From positions 1 to 64,000 of the forward strand of contig NZ_JAUQTB010000012.1 of assembly GCF_030580655.1 (NCBI RefSeq): a stretch of 64,000 nucleotides of DNA, written 5' to 3'. The notes under the pieces are model-generated. The model was given only the letters and a program-made list of their open reading frames with translations. It searched no databases and was not told where the DNA came from. The DNA comes from Paenibacillus lacisoli (GTDB lineage Bacteria; Bacillota; Bacilli; Paenibacillales; Paenibacillaceae). Each line of letters starts with the position of its first letter. Within the stretch, counting starts at the first letter, position 1. Both the position numbers and the translations under genes were made by a program. Shown one piece after another: positions 1 to 10,021 of this stretch.

Positions 1-72
1 TGTGGTGTAGAGGCCTAACATGCCTGCCTGTCACGCAGGAGACCGCGGGTTCGAATCCCGTCAGTTCCGCCA
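1..72 (+). tRNA. tRNA-Asp (GTC), 5' end cut by window edge
   Basis: The anticodon stem CCTGC/GCAGG encloses a loop with anticodon GTC. The T-arm GCGGGTTCGAATCCCGT and a 3' end with discriminator G and encoded CCA (70-72) are intact. About five acceptor-stem bases lie left of the window, because the 3' strand CAGTTCC needs a GGAACTG partner and only TG is present. This tRNA is a plausible ligand of the T-box upstream of hisS-aspS in the same window. Confidence 0.93.
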
Positions 73-102
73 TTTTTTATTGCTTCAGGGATGCAAATCC
101 AT

Positions 103-178
103 GAGCCATTAGCTCAGTTGGTAGAGCACCTGACTTTTAATCAGGGTGTCGAAGGTTCGAGTCCTTCATGGCTCACCA
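103..178 (+). tRNA. tRNA-Lys (TTT)
   Basis: Complete cloverleaf: acceptor GAGCCAT pairs with ATGGCTC, the anticodon stem CCTGA/TCAGG carries a loop with TTT, the T-loop is GGTTCGAGTCC, discriminator A, and CCA is encoded. Confidence 0.96.
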
Positions 179-205
179 TTTACACTCAACAATTTCATTG
201 TTTTT

Positions 206-280
206 GCGGACGTGGCTCAGCGGTAGAGCATCGCCTTGCCAAGGCGAGGGTCGCGGGTTCGATTCCCGTCGTCCGCTCCA
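206..280 (+). tRNA. tRNA-Gly (GCC)
   Basis: Acceptor GCGGACG pairs with CGTCCGC. The anticodon stem TCGCC/GGCGA presents GCC. The T-arm contains GGGTTCGATTCCC; discriminator T followed by encoded CCA. Confidence 0.96.
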
Positions 281-283
281 TAT

Positions 284-357
284 GTCCCCTTAGCTCAGCT
301 GGATAGAGCGTTTGACTACGAATCAAAAGGCCGGGAGTTCGAATCTCTCAGGGGACG
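284..357 (+). tRNA. tRNA-Arg (ACG)
   Basis: Acceptor GTCCCCT pairs with AGGGGAC, the anticodon loop shows ACG (A34 expected to be read as inosine), and the T-arm is GGGAGTTCGAATCTCTC with discriminator G. No CCA is encoded, unlike the three preceding tRNAs, so it must be added after transcription. Confidence 0.95.
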
Positions 358-368
358 TTTAATTACAA

Positions 369-448
369 GCCGGTGTGGCGGAATTGGCAGACGCGCGCGA
401 CTCAAAATCGTGAGGGAAACCGTGGGGGTTCGAGTCCCTTCACCGGCA
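369..448 (+). tRNA. tRNA-Leu (CAA)
   Basis: Class II tRNA with a variable arm. Acceptor GCCGGTG pairs with CACCGGC; the seven-base anticodon loop CTCAAAA gives anticodon CAA (codon TTG). T-arm GGGGGTTCGAGTCCC, discriminator A, no encoded CCA. Confidence 0.93.
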
Positions 449-454
449 TTATAG

Positions 455-528
455 CGGGATGTAGCTCAGCTTGGTAGAGCACCTGGTTTGGGACCAGGGG
501 GTCGCATGTTCAAATCGTGTCATCCCGA
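455..528 (+). tRNA. tRNA-Pro (TGG)
   Basis: Acceptor CGGGATG pairs with CATCCCG, anticodon stem CCTGG/CCAGG with loop TTTGGGA (anticodon TGG), T-loop TTCAAAT, discriminator A, no encoded CCA. Last gene of the cluster; a strong hairpin follows five bases later. Confidence 0.95.
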
Positions 529-532
529 TCTC

Positions 533-575
533 AAGAAGACCACTGATTAATCTTAATTAGTGGTCTTCTTATTTG
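533..575 (+). terminator. Terminator of tRNA cluster
   Basis: Perfect 12-bp stem AAGAAGACCACT / AGTGGTCTTCTT (533-544 with 559-570) with an AT-rich loop and a short T-containing tail. It separates the tRNAs from bofC. Confidence 0.85.
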
Positions 576-635
576 TATAGTCTATCTCTTCCCGGGTCAC
601 ACTATGGTAAAACCAGTGGGATTGAAGGGATAAGC

Positions 636-1349
636 ATGATTGGATCTAAACTGAAAAAGCAGCTGCTGAGACGATGGCGTAAACGTCGTAAATCCGTCTG
701 GACTGGTCTCGCTTGCGGTATTATGGCTGTACTGTTGTGGACGGGCATGCATATGTCGGGAAATCTTCGTGAATTAATGAGCATGCCATTGTCAGAGCCG
801 GCAGCAACGGCGGCCATGGCATCTATATCTGAAATGGCAGCAGAAATAAATGCAGGGCGTGAAGAGACAGAGCTAACGCTTCGGGCTTCAGACCAGGCAA
901 GAGAAGTGTACCGGATTCGTCATTATATTTGCGGCTCGGAAACTGAGAAGCTGGGTACACATACGTCAGCCGAAGCTGTAGCACTGGTTGAGCAGCATCT
1001 GGAGTGGAAAAGCCGCATCGATCAGCAGGGGGCACTTGTGCTGGAGATGGAGATCGCAGATCTGTCGCCCAAATGCAAGCAGGCGGGTTATATGAGTCTC
1101 GATTCCGGAGGCAAGCTCGCCTTGTTCGAGGGGCCTCCCAAGAAGGAAAAAGTGATCCGGACATTTTTTCAGCTGGATTTGGGTTCGATGGAGACTTCCT
1201 TACCAGAAGGGGTACTCAAGCAGCTGCAGCAGGGTATCCGCATCCAGGATGTGGATGAATATAATAGTGTCATTTCCACATTCAGCGACTATGCCTTGAA
1301 GGAAACCAAACGTGTGATGAAGCCGCTGCCCAATGATGAAAAACAATAA
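636..1349 (+). CDS. bofC: BofC-like forespore checkpoint protein
   Basis: 237 aa. BofC is known in B. subtilis as a secreted forespore protein that restrains the SpoIVB signalling protease and hence sigma-K checkpoint timing. A very basic N-terminus (KKQLLRRWRKRRK) is followed by one hydrophobic segment at about residues 22-39. The rest is predicted outside the membrane, with the BofC C-terminal pattern (YICG, DLSPKCKQAG, LFEG) around residues 90-200. I chose the ATG at 636 because it follows GAAGGGA; an upstream in-frame start at 573 lies in the terminator-proximal spacer and has no SD. It is longer than the roughly 170-aa B. subtilis protein, mostly in the middle. Position just before ruv genes supports the call. 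Confidence 0.8.
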   Translation: MIGSKLKKQLLRRWRKRRKSVWTGLACGIMAVLLWTGMHMSGNLRELMSMPLSEPAATAAMASISEMAAEINAGREETELTLRASDQAREVYRIRHYICGSETEKLGTHTSAEAVALVEQHLEWKSRIDQQGALVLEMEIADLSPKCKQAGYMSLDSGGKLALFEGPPKKEKVIRTFFQLDLGSMETSLPEGVLKQLQQGIRIQDVDEYNSVISTFSDYALKETKRVMKPLPNDEKQ

Positions 1350-1354
1350 TGCTC

Positions 1355-1384
1355 AGGATGCCTGAAAGGCATCCTTTTTTTGCG
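1355..1384 (+). terminator. Terminator after bofC
   Basis: AGGATGCC / GGCATCCT stem with a short TGAAA-type loop followed by seven Ts. Confidence 0.85.
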
Positions 1385-1439
1385 TGTCCACATGAATAGA
1401 ATCTGTTAAACTTTTTGGTCTAATCAATAGGAAGTTTGC

Positions 1440-1445
1440 TATAAT
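1440..1445 (+). promoter_or_regulatory. Probable -10 box of ruvC promoter
   Basis: Perfect TATAAT 48 bp before the ruvC start. The best -35 candidate (TTGGTC, 19 bp upstream) is weak, so the promoter is only moderately supported. It would drive the ruvC-ruvA-ruvB-SpoIID-queA-tgt-yajC run, which has no internal terminator that I can see. Confidence 0.5.
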
Positions 1446-1493
1446 ACCAATAGTGATACATATGTTCGCTTTTAGGATAAGGGAGAGATGTTT

Positions 1494-1997
1494 TTGCGTT
1501 TTCTAGGAATTGACCCGGGCATTGCTATTGTCGGTTTTGGTATAGTAGATAAAGAGGGCAGCAGAATAACACCGGTACAATACGGGTCTATTCAGACTGA
1601 AGCCCATACACCCGAAGGAGACCGGCTGGAGCACGTTTATGAAGGCATGCTTCAGCTGATTGATCGATATAAGCCGGATACGGTAGCTTTTGAGAAACTG
1701 TTCTTCAACCGCAATGTCACCACAGCCATGTCTGTCAGCCAGGCCAGAGGGGTACTGGTATTGGCTGCGGTACAGCGCGGACTCCCGATTGGCGAGTATA
1801 CACCGATGCAGGTGAAACAGGCGATTGTGGGCTACGGTAAGGCGGAGAAGAAGCAGGTACAGGAGATGGTCAAAATGTATCTGCGCCTTCAGACGGTACC
1901 CAAGCCCGATGATGTGGCCGATGCTCTGGCAGTAGCCATTTGTCATGCGCATTCTTATAATTTAAATTCCAAGTTAAATGAGGTATTACGGAAATGA
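1494..1997 (+). CDS. ruvC: Crossover junction endodeoxyribonuclease RuvC
   Basis: 167 aa. Resolves Holliday junctions by symmetric nicking, acting with RuvAB. The RNase H-like acidic quartet is visible: D7 in GIDPG, E67 in FEKLF, and D140 and D143 in PDDVADAL. I prefer the TTG at 1494 over the ATG at 1488: GGGAG (1481-1485) sits 8 bases from the TTG but only 2 from the ATG, and the resulting N-terminus (M)RFLGIDPG matches the usual family start. The stop overlaps the ruvA start by 4 bp (ATGA), indicating translational coupling. Confidence 0.95.
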   Translation: MRFLGIDPGIAIVGFGIVDKEGSRITPVQYGSIQTEAHTPEGDRLEHVYEGMLQLIDRYKPDTVAFEKLFFNRNVTTAMSVSQARGVLVLAAVQRGLPIGEYTPMQVKQAIVGYGKAEKKQVQEMVKMYLRLQTVPKPDDVADALAVAICHAHSYNLNSKLNEVLRK

Positions 1998-2608
1998 TCG
2001 ATTTTTTACGGGGACCTGTGGTCCATTTGGAGAATGAATATGTCGTGCTGGATGTACAGGGAATCGGGTACCGTGTGTTTTGTCCCAATCCCTTTGTTTT
2101 TGCCAAAAGTGAAGGCCCGGTAACGATCTATATCCATCACCATGTAAGGGAAGATGCAATTCTATTATTTGGCTTTCCCACCCGGGAGGAGCAGCAGCTG
2201 TTTCGCAAGCTGATTGAAGTATCAGGGATTGGACCGCGTGTAGCGCTTGGTATTTTGACAGGCGGGAGTCCAGACAGCCTCGTTACAGCTATATACCAGG
2301 AGAACATAACATTCCTGACCAAGCTGCCGGGAATCGGCAAGAAGACGGCACAGCGCATGATTCTGGACCTGAAGGACAAGCTGGACGGCTTTGGAGCTGC
2401 GGCTTTTGCAACCGGATTGTTTGCGGTGCCGGTGGTGGAAGAAGGGGATGGATCATCCTGGTCGGAAGCTCGCGAGGGGTTGAAGGCATTGGGTTACACC
2501 GATACCGAGCTGGATAAGGTATGGCTGAAGCTGAAAAAAGACATCTCGCCGGACGATTCGGTGGATGTGATGATGAAGCGCGCGCTGCAGATGTTATTTG
2601 CGGGATAG
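1994..2608 (+). CDS. ruvA: Holliday junction branch migration protein RuvA
   Basis: 204 aa, the usual length. Tetrameric junction-binding subunit that loads RuvB rings. Shows the N-terminal OB-fold (IDFLRGPVVHL...VLDVQGIGY), two helix-hairpin-helix motifs (VSGIGPRVALGIL near residue 75 and LPGIGKKTAQRMI near 110), and the C-terminal RuvB-contacting domain (EALKALGY-type segment, residues 155-204). Starts with ATG overlapping ruvC. Confidence 0.97.
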   Translation: MIDFLRGPVVHLENEYVVLDVQGIGYRVFCPNPFVFAKSEGPVTIYIHHHVREDAILLFGFPTREEQQLFRKLIEVSGIGPRVALGILTGGSPDSLVTAIYQENITFLTKLPGIGKKTAQRMILDLKDKLDGFGAAAFATGLFAVPVVEEGDGSSWSEAREGLKALGYTDTELDKVWLKLKKDISPDDSVDVMMKRALQMLFAG

Positions 2609-2641
2609 GCGTCAGGCAAGACAACAGAGGAGCGATGAGTA

Positions 2642-3652
2642 ATGGAAGACCGGCTGATTTCCGCTAATCTAATGATGGAAGATCAGGCCGTGGAGCTGAG
2701 TTTGCGGCCGCGGTATTTGAATGAATATATTGGCCAAAATCAGGTCAAGGAAAATTTAAAGGTATATATTGAAGCAGCCAAGATGCGCAAAGAAGCATTG
2801 GATCATGTACTGCTGTACGGGCCGCCAGGTCTCGGCAAAACAACGTTAGCGAACATTATCGCCAATGAGCTGGGTGTAAATCTGCGCACTACCTCCGGTC
2901 CCGCGATTGAACGGCCTGGTGACCTGGCTGCACTGCTGACCAACCTGCAGGAAGGCGACGTTCTGTTTATTGACGAGATTCACCGGCTCCATCGTACGGT
3001 GGAGGAGGTCATGTACCCGGCTATGGAAGACTTTGCCCTGGACATCATGATTGGCAAAGGGCCCAGCGCACGTTCCGTCCGTCTGGACCTGCCCCCGTTC
3101 ACTCTGATAGGTGCAACTACGCGTGCCGGTCTGCTGTCAGCGCCGCTGCGGGACCGCTTTGGTGTGATCAGCCGGCTGGAATTCTATAATACAGACGAGC
3201 TGGCATACATCGTATCACGTGCGGCCGACATTCTGGGCATTGAAATTTTGGGAGACGCCGCAGAAGAAATCGCGCTGCGTTCCAGAGGAACCCCGCGAAT
3301 CGCAAACCGCCTGTTGAAACGGGTGCGGGATTTTGCACAGGTTCGAGGTGACGGTATCATCAGTCCGGAGCTTGCATCTGAAGCACTCAAGCGGCTTCAG
3401 GTCGATCCAAGAGGACTGGATGAAATCGACCATAAAATGCTGCGAACAATGATCCAGAGCTTCCGCGGAGGACCTGTAGGCCTGGATACCATTGCAGCTA
3501 CCATTGGCGAAGAGAGTCAGACCATTGAAGATGTCTATGAACCTTATCTGCTGCAGATCGGATTTCTGCAGAGGACACCAAGAGGCCGGGTTGCGACCCC
3601 TGCTGCTTATACCCATTTGGGACTGCCTCTGCCGATGGACAAAAGAGACTAA
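2642..3652 (+). CDS. ruvB: Holliday junction DNA helicase RuvB
   Basis: 336 aa hexameric AAA+ motor for branch migration. Walker [10 protein letters not shown] at residues 60-68, Walker B/DEIH at 108-114, sensor 1 near GATTRAG, an arginine finger in the APLRDRFG region, and a C-terminal winged helix ([12 protein letters not shown] onward). The 33-bp gap after ruvA contains AGAGGAGCGATGAGT as ribosome site. Part of the ruvCAB operon. Confidence 0.97.
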   Translation: MEDRLISANLMMEDQAVELSLRPRYLNEYIGQNQVKENLKVYIEAAKMRKEALDHVLLYGPPGLGKTTLANIIANELGVNLRTTSGPAIERPGDLAALLTNLQEGDVLFIDEIHRLHRTVEEVMYPAMEDFALDIMIGKGPSARSVRLDLPPFTLIGATTRAGLLSAPLRDRFGVISRLEFYNTDELAYIVSRAADILGIEILGDAAEEIALRSRGTPRIANRLLKRVRDFAQVRGDGIISPELASEALKRLQVDPRGLDEIDHKMLRTMIQSFRGGPVGLDTIAATIGEESQTIEDVYEPYLLQIGFLQRTPRGRVATPAAYTHLGLPLPMDKRD

Positions 3653-3699
3653 CTGCACCATAACGAGCGCAGCTCCGTAACGGACAGGAGGAATTACTA

Positions 3700-5814
3700 G
3701 TGAGTACGATGAAGTTGAGCCGCAGGTGGAGGAAACGCATCGGAATGACAGCTGCCGCCAGTGTACTGGCGGCAGCCATGCTGATGCCAATGGCTGCCCC
3801 CGCGGATGCGGAGGGCACGGCTTCTACGATCCGGGTTGCAATGTTCGCAGATCTGGGCAGCAAATATAAATCGACGACCCCTTATGTGACTATGTCGTCT
3901 GGTGGAAGCTGGTCGCTGGGACAGCAGGGAACTTCGGGATTTCAATCCTGGGTTGACCTGCCGAGTGACAAGCAGGTGCGTTTTAGTATAGATAGCTATA
4001 AAGTAAAAGTACTGGAAACGGCGGATTTCAAGACGGCTGCTGCAGCGGCTAAGGCACTGCAGGCTGGAAGCGACAAACCCTTCCTTTTCTCTGCATCAAA
4101 GAATGGTGCCGCTGTCTATCAGCTGTACGCCGGGCCTTATACATCCGAGGCGCTGGCTAATACGGCTGCAGCCCGTACCGCCAAGACAGTCTCTGCCCAG
4201 CTGAACGGTCAGCAGCCAGCAGCGGTAGGCAGTTATCATCTGACGGCGGGCGTCTTCGCCAACCAGACAGCAGCTAATAGCGTCAAGTCACAGCTGAATA
4301 ATGCCGGATTTGATGCAGATACCGTTATTGTAAACAGCAGCGGCAAGGCGAGCTATGAGGTGTGGACTGGAGAAGCGCTGAATACGGCGGGGCTTAGTTC
4401 ACTCAAAAGCGCGATCGCCGCAAGGCTGCCCCAGCTGCCCCTGAATACCGTAAGCTCAACCGCTGTCGGTGCCATCATCCGGACGGATGCGGGTCTGAAC
4501 CTGACCACCCTGCAGACGTCGCCTCATTATCTGCTGAGCATTCCGGCTAATGCCAAGATGACCATTCACGGCGGGGATGAAGGAATCCAGCTGGTTGAGC
4601 GCTCTAAGCGCACCTATCGCGGTGACCTGGAACTCAGCATTTTATCCGGCCAGTTGGCTGTCGTTAATGAGCTTCCGATCGAGCAATATTTGTACTCCGT
4701 GGTTGGAGCCGAGGTGTATTCCTCCTGGCCGGCAGAATCACTGAAGGCTCAGGCCGTAGCTGCGCGCAGCTATGCCCTTGCCCAGGGGATGAAATTTACG
4801 ATCGCGAACGTCGTAGATACAACCTTAAGCCAAGCCTATAACGGCATGAGTTCAGAGAATGCGGCTGTATCCAAGGCGGTGGATGCTACAGAGGGTGAAG
4901 TGCTCATCAATAACGGCAAGGTAGTGGAGGCTGTTTTCTCCTCTAACGCCGGAGGGGTGACAGCAGATACCTCAGAAGTGTGGAACGGCGGCGGGAATGT
5001 GTTCAAGAGTGTGGACAGCAGCAGCGATATTGCCGCTGCCAAAGACCAGAAAAGCTGGTATCATGTCCTGCTGAAGAGCGGTAAGACAGGTTATATCCGT
5101 GAGGATAACGTTAAAGAGCTGGAGGGTGTGACCGAAGCCGGCCTTGGCAAAGTGACTGTAACCGCGCAGAATACAAATGTGCGTCCTCTTCCGCTCATTC
5201 AGAGCGGCGTGAACCCGGTGGCCCAACTTAGTCCGGGCGAGGAGGCCATTGTGCTCGAAGAAGTAACGGAATCCGGCAGTTATGCCTGGATACGGGGTCC
5301 ATATACGGGTGCTGAAATACTGAAGTTTATGCAGGGGAAAACGACAGGGTCGCTTCCTTCATCCATTAACCAGCTTGAGGTGACCCAGCGTGGACCTTCC
5401 GGCAGGGTGACCATGATTCAGGTGAACGGACAGAATGCAGCAGTCAAAACGCCGGATACCTACCGTTCTGCAATGGGAAGTGTACCCAGTACTTTATTTG
5501 AAATTACAGGGACCGGAAGTTATACTGTATTAGGCGCTGACGGTACACGCGGCACGATGTCTGCCGGGCAGTCGTCTTCCGTATTGTCTGCTTCTGGCAA
5601 AACCTCGGTTGCGAACGCCGGCACTGTCATTATGGATGGCAGCGGAGACGCACGTGTGGTTGACAGCAGCCAGAAGTATCTGATTACCGGCTACGGTAAC
5701 GGTCATGGCCTGGGCCTGTCCCAGTGGGGGGCCAAAGGGTTGGCGGATCAAGGGTATGATTACCAGGCGATCCTGAAACACTATTATCAGAATGTAACTA
5801 TTACTAAGGAATGA
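3700..5814 (+). CDS. SpoIID/LytB domain protein with SPOR-type repeats
   Basis: 704 aa secreted protein. GTG start chosen from AGGAGG (3687-3692). Residues 1-38 are a signal peptide (RRWRKRIGM then an alanine-rich core and ADAEG). Residues about 95-235 hold two SPOR-like repeats (glycan binding). The SpoIID core begins near residue 300 ([25 protein letters not shown]) and includes [17 protein letters not shown] helix and the closing [17 protein letters not shown] near 665-680. Between them is an inserted SH3-like stretch ([18 protein letters not shown], about 450-530). SpoIID proteins are lytic transglycosylases for denuded peptidoglycan. Whether this one acts in engulfment or as a LytB-type modifier cannot be decided; position between ruvB and queA suggests constitutive co-transcription. 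Confidence 0.85.
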   Translation: MSTMKLSRRWRKRIGMTAAASVLAAAMLMPMAAPADAEGTASTIRVAMFADLGSKYKSTTPYVTMSSGGSWSLGQQGTSGFQSWVDLPSDKQVRFSIDSYKVKVLETADFKTAAAAAKALQAGSDKPFLFSASKNGAAVYQLYAGPYTSEALANTAAARTAKTVSAQLNGQQPAAVGSYHLTAGVFANQTAANSVKSQLNNAGFDADTVIVNSSGKASYEVWTGEALNTAGLSSLKSAIAARLPQLPLNTVSSTAVGAIIRTDAGLNLTTLQTSPHYLLSIPANAKMTIHGGDEGIQLVERSKRTYRGDLELSILSGQLAVVNELPIEQYLYSVVGAEVYSSWPAESLKAQAVAARSYALAQGMKFTIANVVDTTLSQAYNGMSSENAAVSKAVDATEGEVLINNGKVVEAVFSSNAGGVTADTSEVWNGGGNVFKSVDSSSDIAAAKDQKSWYHVLLKSGKTGYIREDNVKELEGVTEAGLGKVTVTAQNTNVRPLPLIQSGVNPVAQLSPGEEAIVLEEVTESGSYAWIRGPYTGAEILKFMQGKTTGSLPSSINQLEVTQRGPSGRVTMIQVNGQNAAVKTPDTYRSAMGSVPSTLFEITGTGSYTVLGADGTRGTMSAGQSSSVLSASGKTSVANAGTVIMDGSGDARVVDSSQKYLITGYGNGHGLGLSQWGAKGLADQGYDYQAILKHYYQNVTITKE

Positions 5815-5821
5815 ACACGAT

Positions 5822-6850
5822 ATGAACGTAGACTTGTATGATTTTGATTTACCTGAAGAACTAATTGCACAGACACCGCTTCTGGAACGCAGTTCCTCCA
5901 GACTGCTGACGCTGGATAAACAGACTGGAAAGGTCGGACACCGGACCTTTAAGGATATTGCGGAGCTGCTTCAGCCCGGGGATACTCTCGTACTGAACGA
6001 CACCCGCGTTATACCGGCCCGATTGTTCGGCTTGAAGCAGGATACGGGCGCCAAAGCTGAAGTGCTGCTGCTGAAGAACCTGGAGGGAGACCGCTGGGAG
6101 GCGCTTGTTAAACCAGGCAAGAAGCTGAAGAAGGGCGCGGTCATCACCTTCGGCGACGAATTGACAGCAACGATTGAAGATGAAGGGGAGATGGGCGGCC
6201 GGACACTGCGTTTCAGTTACCAAGGGATTTTTCAAGAGATTCTGGACCGTCTTGGCTCGATGCCGCTCCCTCCGTACATCAAAGAAACACTGGATGACAA
6301 GGAACGCTACCAGACTGTATATGCGAAGCATGAAGGGTCGGCGGCAGCTCCTACGGCAGGGCTTCATTTCACGGAGGAACTGCTGGACCAGCTGCGCGCC
6401 AAGGGAGTACAGATCGCGTTTATCACGCTCCATGTCGGTCTGGGTACATTCCGCCCCATGTCTGTAGATGTCGTGGAAGAGCATGTCATGCATGAGGAGT
6501 ATTACTCCATTACGCAGGAGACGGCAGATTTGTTGAACGAGACCAAAGAACGCGGCGGCAAAGTTGTCGCTGTAGGCACCACAAGCTGTCGTACACTGGA
6601 AACGGTGGGCAGCAAGTTCGAAGGCGGCAAGCTGCAGGCGAGCAGCGGATGGACCTCGATTTTTATTTATCCGGGTTACACCTTCAAGGTAGTTGATGGA
6701 TTGATTACGAATTTTCATCTCCCTAAATCCACACTGGTCATGCTGGTCAGCGCGCTGGCAGGCCGAGAACATATCATGGAGGCGTACAAGCAGGCGGTGG
6801 ATCTGAAATACAGATTCTTCAGCTTTGGGGACGCCATGTACATTTATTAG
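5822..6850 (+). CDS. queA: S-adenosylmethionine:tRNA ribosyltransferase-isomerase QueA
   Basis: 342 aa, normal length. Transfers and isomerises the ribosyl moiety of SAM to preQ1 at tRNA position 34, giving epoxyqueuosine. Family signatures visible: N-terminal [25 protein letters not shown] near residue 60, [14 protein letters not shown] near 175, [10 protein letters not shown] near 200 and [19 protein letters not shown] near 300. The ATG is 7 bp after the SpoIID-type gene. Works one step downstream of the following gene tgt. Confidence 0.96.
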   Translation: MNVDLYDFDLPEELIAQTPLLERSSSRLLTLDKQTGKVGHRTFKDIAELLQPGDTLVLNDTRVIPARLFGLKQDTGAKAEVLLLKNLEGDRWEALVKPGKKLKKGAVITFGDELTATIEDEGEMGGRTLRFSYQGIFQEILDRLGSMPLPPYIKETLDDKERYQTVYAKHEGSAAAPTAGLHFTEELLDQLRAKGVQIAFITLHVGLGTFRPMSVDVVEEHVMHEEYYSITQETADLLNETKERGGKVVAVGTTSCRTLETVGSKFEGGKLQASSGWTSIFIYPGYTFKVVDGLITNFHLPKSTLVMLVSALAGREHIMEAYKQAVDLKYRFFSFGDAMYIY

Positions 6851-8011
<1,161 letters not shown>

Positions 8012-8069
8012 GCTCTGACAGAATGATTGATGTACCGGGTGTAGTCCATGAAAGGGGGGAAAACTTAAC

Positions 8070-8387
8070 ATGTATCAATTTGCAACAGCTGCAGCTAGCG
8101 GCGGGGCAGGATCGATCGTCCAGCTGATCTGGCCGTTCGTTCTGATGTTTGCCATCTTTTATTTCCTGCTAATCCGTCCTCAGCAAAAGAAACAAAAACA
8201 GCGTGCCAGCATGCTGAACGCTATGAAAAAAGGCGATAAAGCGGTAACAATCGGGGGTCTTCACGGGACGATTGTTGAGATTACCGACGATATTGTTGTG
8301 CTTCGTGTAAACGATGTCACCAAACTGACATTCGATCGGAGTGCAATCAGTACGTCGATTTCTCACAGCACAGAATCTGCAGAGTAA
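8070..8387 (+). CDS. yajC: Preprotein translocase subunit YajC
   Basis: 105 aa. Small Sec accessory protein that associates with SecDF. A single membrane segment (IWPFVLMFAIFYFLLI, residues about 18-34) is followed by RPQQKKQKQR and a small soluble domain with GDKAVTIGGLHGTIVEI. The AAAGGGGGG ribosome site is clear. secD and secF lie 4.5 kb downstream, separated by inserted membrane genes. Confidence 0.95.
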   Translation: MYQFATAAASGGAGSIVQLIWPFVLMFAIFYFLLIRPQQKKQKQRASMLNAMKKGDKAVTIGGLHGTIVEITDDIVVLRVNDVTKLTFDRSAISTSISHSTESAE

Positions 8388-8419
8388 GGGATTCAACTGG
8401 TGTGATTCCAGAATGTTAC

Positions 8420-8463
8420 CAAAAGAGTTCATGAACAGATTTTGTTCATGGACTCTTTTTTTG
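8420..8463 (+). terminator. Terminator after yajC
   Basis: AAAGAGTTCATGAAC pairs with GTTCATGGACTCTTT (one mismatch), followed by a run of seven Ts. Confidence 0.9.
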
Positions 8464-8479
8464 TAGGAGCGGACAGCAA

Positions 8480-8508
8480 AAAAGCCCGAAAAAAGTTTTC
8501 GGGCTTTC
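8480..8508. terminator. Terminator for the PAP2 gene, possibly bidirectional
   Basis: AAAGCCCGAAAA / TTTTCGGGCTTT hairpin with A-rich left and T-containing right flanks. It sits at the 3' end of the minus-strand PAP2 gene, directly after the yajC terminator. Confidence 0.8.
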
Positions 8509-8514
8509 TCCGTT

Positions 8515-9396
8515 TTAGTACCTGTTAAGACCTGATCGCATGGTATCCACATAACGATGGTCATTCCGCAGTGTCCGTCTGGCAAGCCGGAGTCCGAGGG
8601 TGGATGCCGTCAAGCCAAGCACCAGCCCGGCCAGCATGTCGCTGAGCCAGTGTACGCCCAGATAGAAAATGCTGAACACGATAATGACGCCGCAGATCGG
8701 TGCGATGATGGACCAGCTCTTGACTCCAGAGCGTATGGCCAACGCGGATACCGTGACCGAAATGGCCGTATGCAGGCTTGGAAAACAGTTGTTCAAGCCG
8801 GAGAGAGGACGGTAGATCTCCTCAAAGGCTGGAAACGCGTCAAGCATATGAAAGGTGACCTGCGCGGGTGCATAGTGCCACACTTCATTGACGGGGAAGA
8901 ACAGGTAGAACGGGATGGCTACCAGGTAATTAATAATAACGGCATAACAGGTGCCATACATCCATACCCAATTTTTCTTGGCGGCATAGATGCCCACCGA
9001 GCTGATAAGAATAGTCTGAAAGACAACGATGTAGAAGAAGACCAGAATAGGTGTCAGCCAAGGAGTATAGAACAGCTGCTGAAAATGATGGACAAAACGG
9101 CCTTCTAAACCGAAGATGTCAGGTGTGAAATCTCCTGAAAATTTCATGGCATTCTCGAACTGCAGCTCGTATTTGTTCATGAGCAGAACACAGACCATGG
9201 CCGCGAACAGAATAAGGAATTTTCTGGAGAAGATCAGCTCCTTCACAAAGATCCATGCTGCTTTGAATGGATTCTGCATTGAGCCGAGCCAGAGCAGTAG
9301 AACAACCACCAGGCTTGTATAAATAGAGATATATGTCATTGACTGGTACAACGGGTAGCCTCCCCTTTTCTGACAGAACTTTTCCCAGTTTAACAT
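8515..9396 (-). CDS. PAP2 superfamily membrane phosphatase/transferase
   Basis: 293 aa with about six hydrophobic segments. The phosphatase motifs are recognisable: NNCFPSLHTAI near residue 205 (motif 2, SxHT type) and GVHWLSDMLAG near 248 (motif 3); a motif-1-like RP precedes them in YRPLSG. The PSLH variant and overall layout recall the AUR1/inositol-phosphoceramide-synthase-like branch, but substrate (undecaprenyl or phosphatidyl phosphate, or head-group transfer) cannot be read from sequence. Opposite strand to its neighbours, own terminator, so an insertion into the yajC-secDF order. Confidence 0.8.
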   Translation of the reverse strand: MLNWEKFCQKRGGYPLYQSMTYISIYTSLVVVLLLWLGSMQNPFKAAWIFVKELIFSRKFLILFAAMVCVLLMNKYELQFENAMKFSGDFTPDIFGLEGRFVHHFQQLFYTPWLTPILVFFYIVVFQTILISSVGIYAAKKNWVWMYGTCYAVIINYLVAIPFYLFFPVNEVWHYAPAQVTFHMLDAFPAFEEIYRPLSGLNNCFPSLHTAISVTVSALAIRSGVKSWSIIAPICGVIIVFSIFYLGVHWLSDMLAGLVLGLTASTLGLRLARRTLRNDHRYVDTMRSGLNRY

Positions 9397-9421
9397 AATC
9401 GAATTCCGAATACTTTACATT

Positions 9422-9811
9422 TTATTTACGGATTTGTACACCGACCATACCGCCAATTGCTGCAATGACGAAGGAGGCGAGGAGATGGACAGCATCGGTA
9501 AGCCCGACTGCTGAATCCAGCGCGAGAAATCCAATCAGGATGACAGCGAGTCCGTACAGTACCCCGGTCAAACCGCCGTAATACCAGCCTTTGCTGCCGG
9601 ATCTTTTACCGGCTGTAAAACCTCCGGCAGCTAGTGCAATGCCGTGAACCAGATTCGTGTACGAATTCAGATCCTTCTCACTCATGCCGCTTGTCCACAG
9701 CAGCAGCGACAAAACGAATGCCCCAAGCATCATCCATAGAAATGCATACATCATTCCGGACAACATGGGGTTCGCGATCCGAAATGAAGACAGTCTGCGG
9801 ATCATTTCCAT
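9422..9811 (-). CDS. TIGR04086-type (YrzE-like) membrane protein
   Basis: 129 aa, four predicted membrane segments (MMYAFLWMMLGAFVLSLLL; YTNLVHGIALAAGGFTAG; YYGGLTGVLYGLAVILIGF; LLASFVIAAIGGMVGVQI). Matches the TIGR04086/YrzE pattern, including the GGFTAGKRSGSKGWYYGG loop. Function unknown. The B. subtilis homologue also neighbours yajC, which supports orthology. Start is preceded by GGGAGG-type sequence on the minus strand. Confidence 0.8.
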   Translation of the reverse strand: MEMIRRLSSFRIANPMLSGMMYAFLWMMLGAFVLSLLLWTSGMSEKDLNSYTNLVHGIALAAGGFTAGKRSGSKGWYYGGLTGVLYGLAVILIGFLALDSAVGLTDAVHLLASFVIAAIGGMVGVQIRK

Positions 9812-10021
9812 TCAGGCAACCTCCCTCGTTTATATCAGCATTTATCCTACTACATTGTATGGTCAAGCCCTCGGGCATAGTACGGAATGAAAGGGTTTCT
9901 GTGGTTTCTTTTTTCAGTTTCCATTAATTAAAGAGCATTCATCTGCATGAGTCCGTCTTATCCCGGTCAGAATACCAATACGTTGACAAACCGGTCCATT
10001 ACAGGAAGGGTAGATGAAGAG

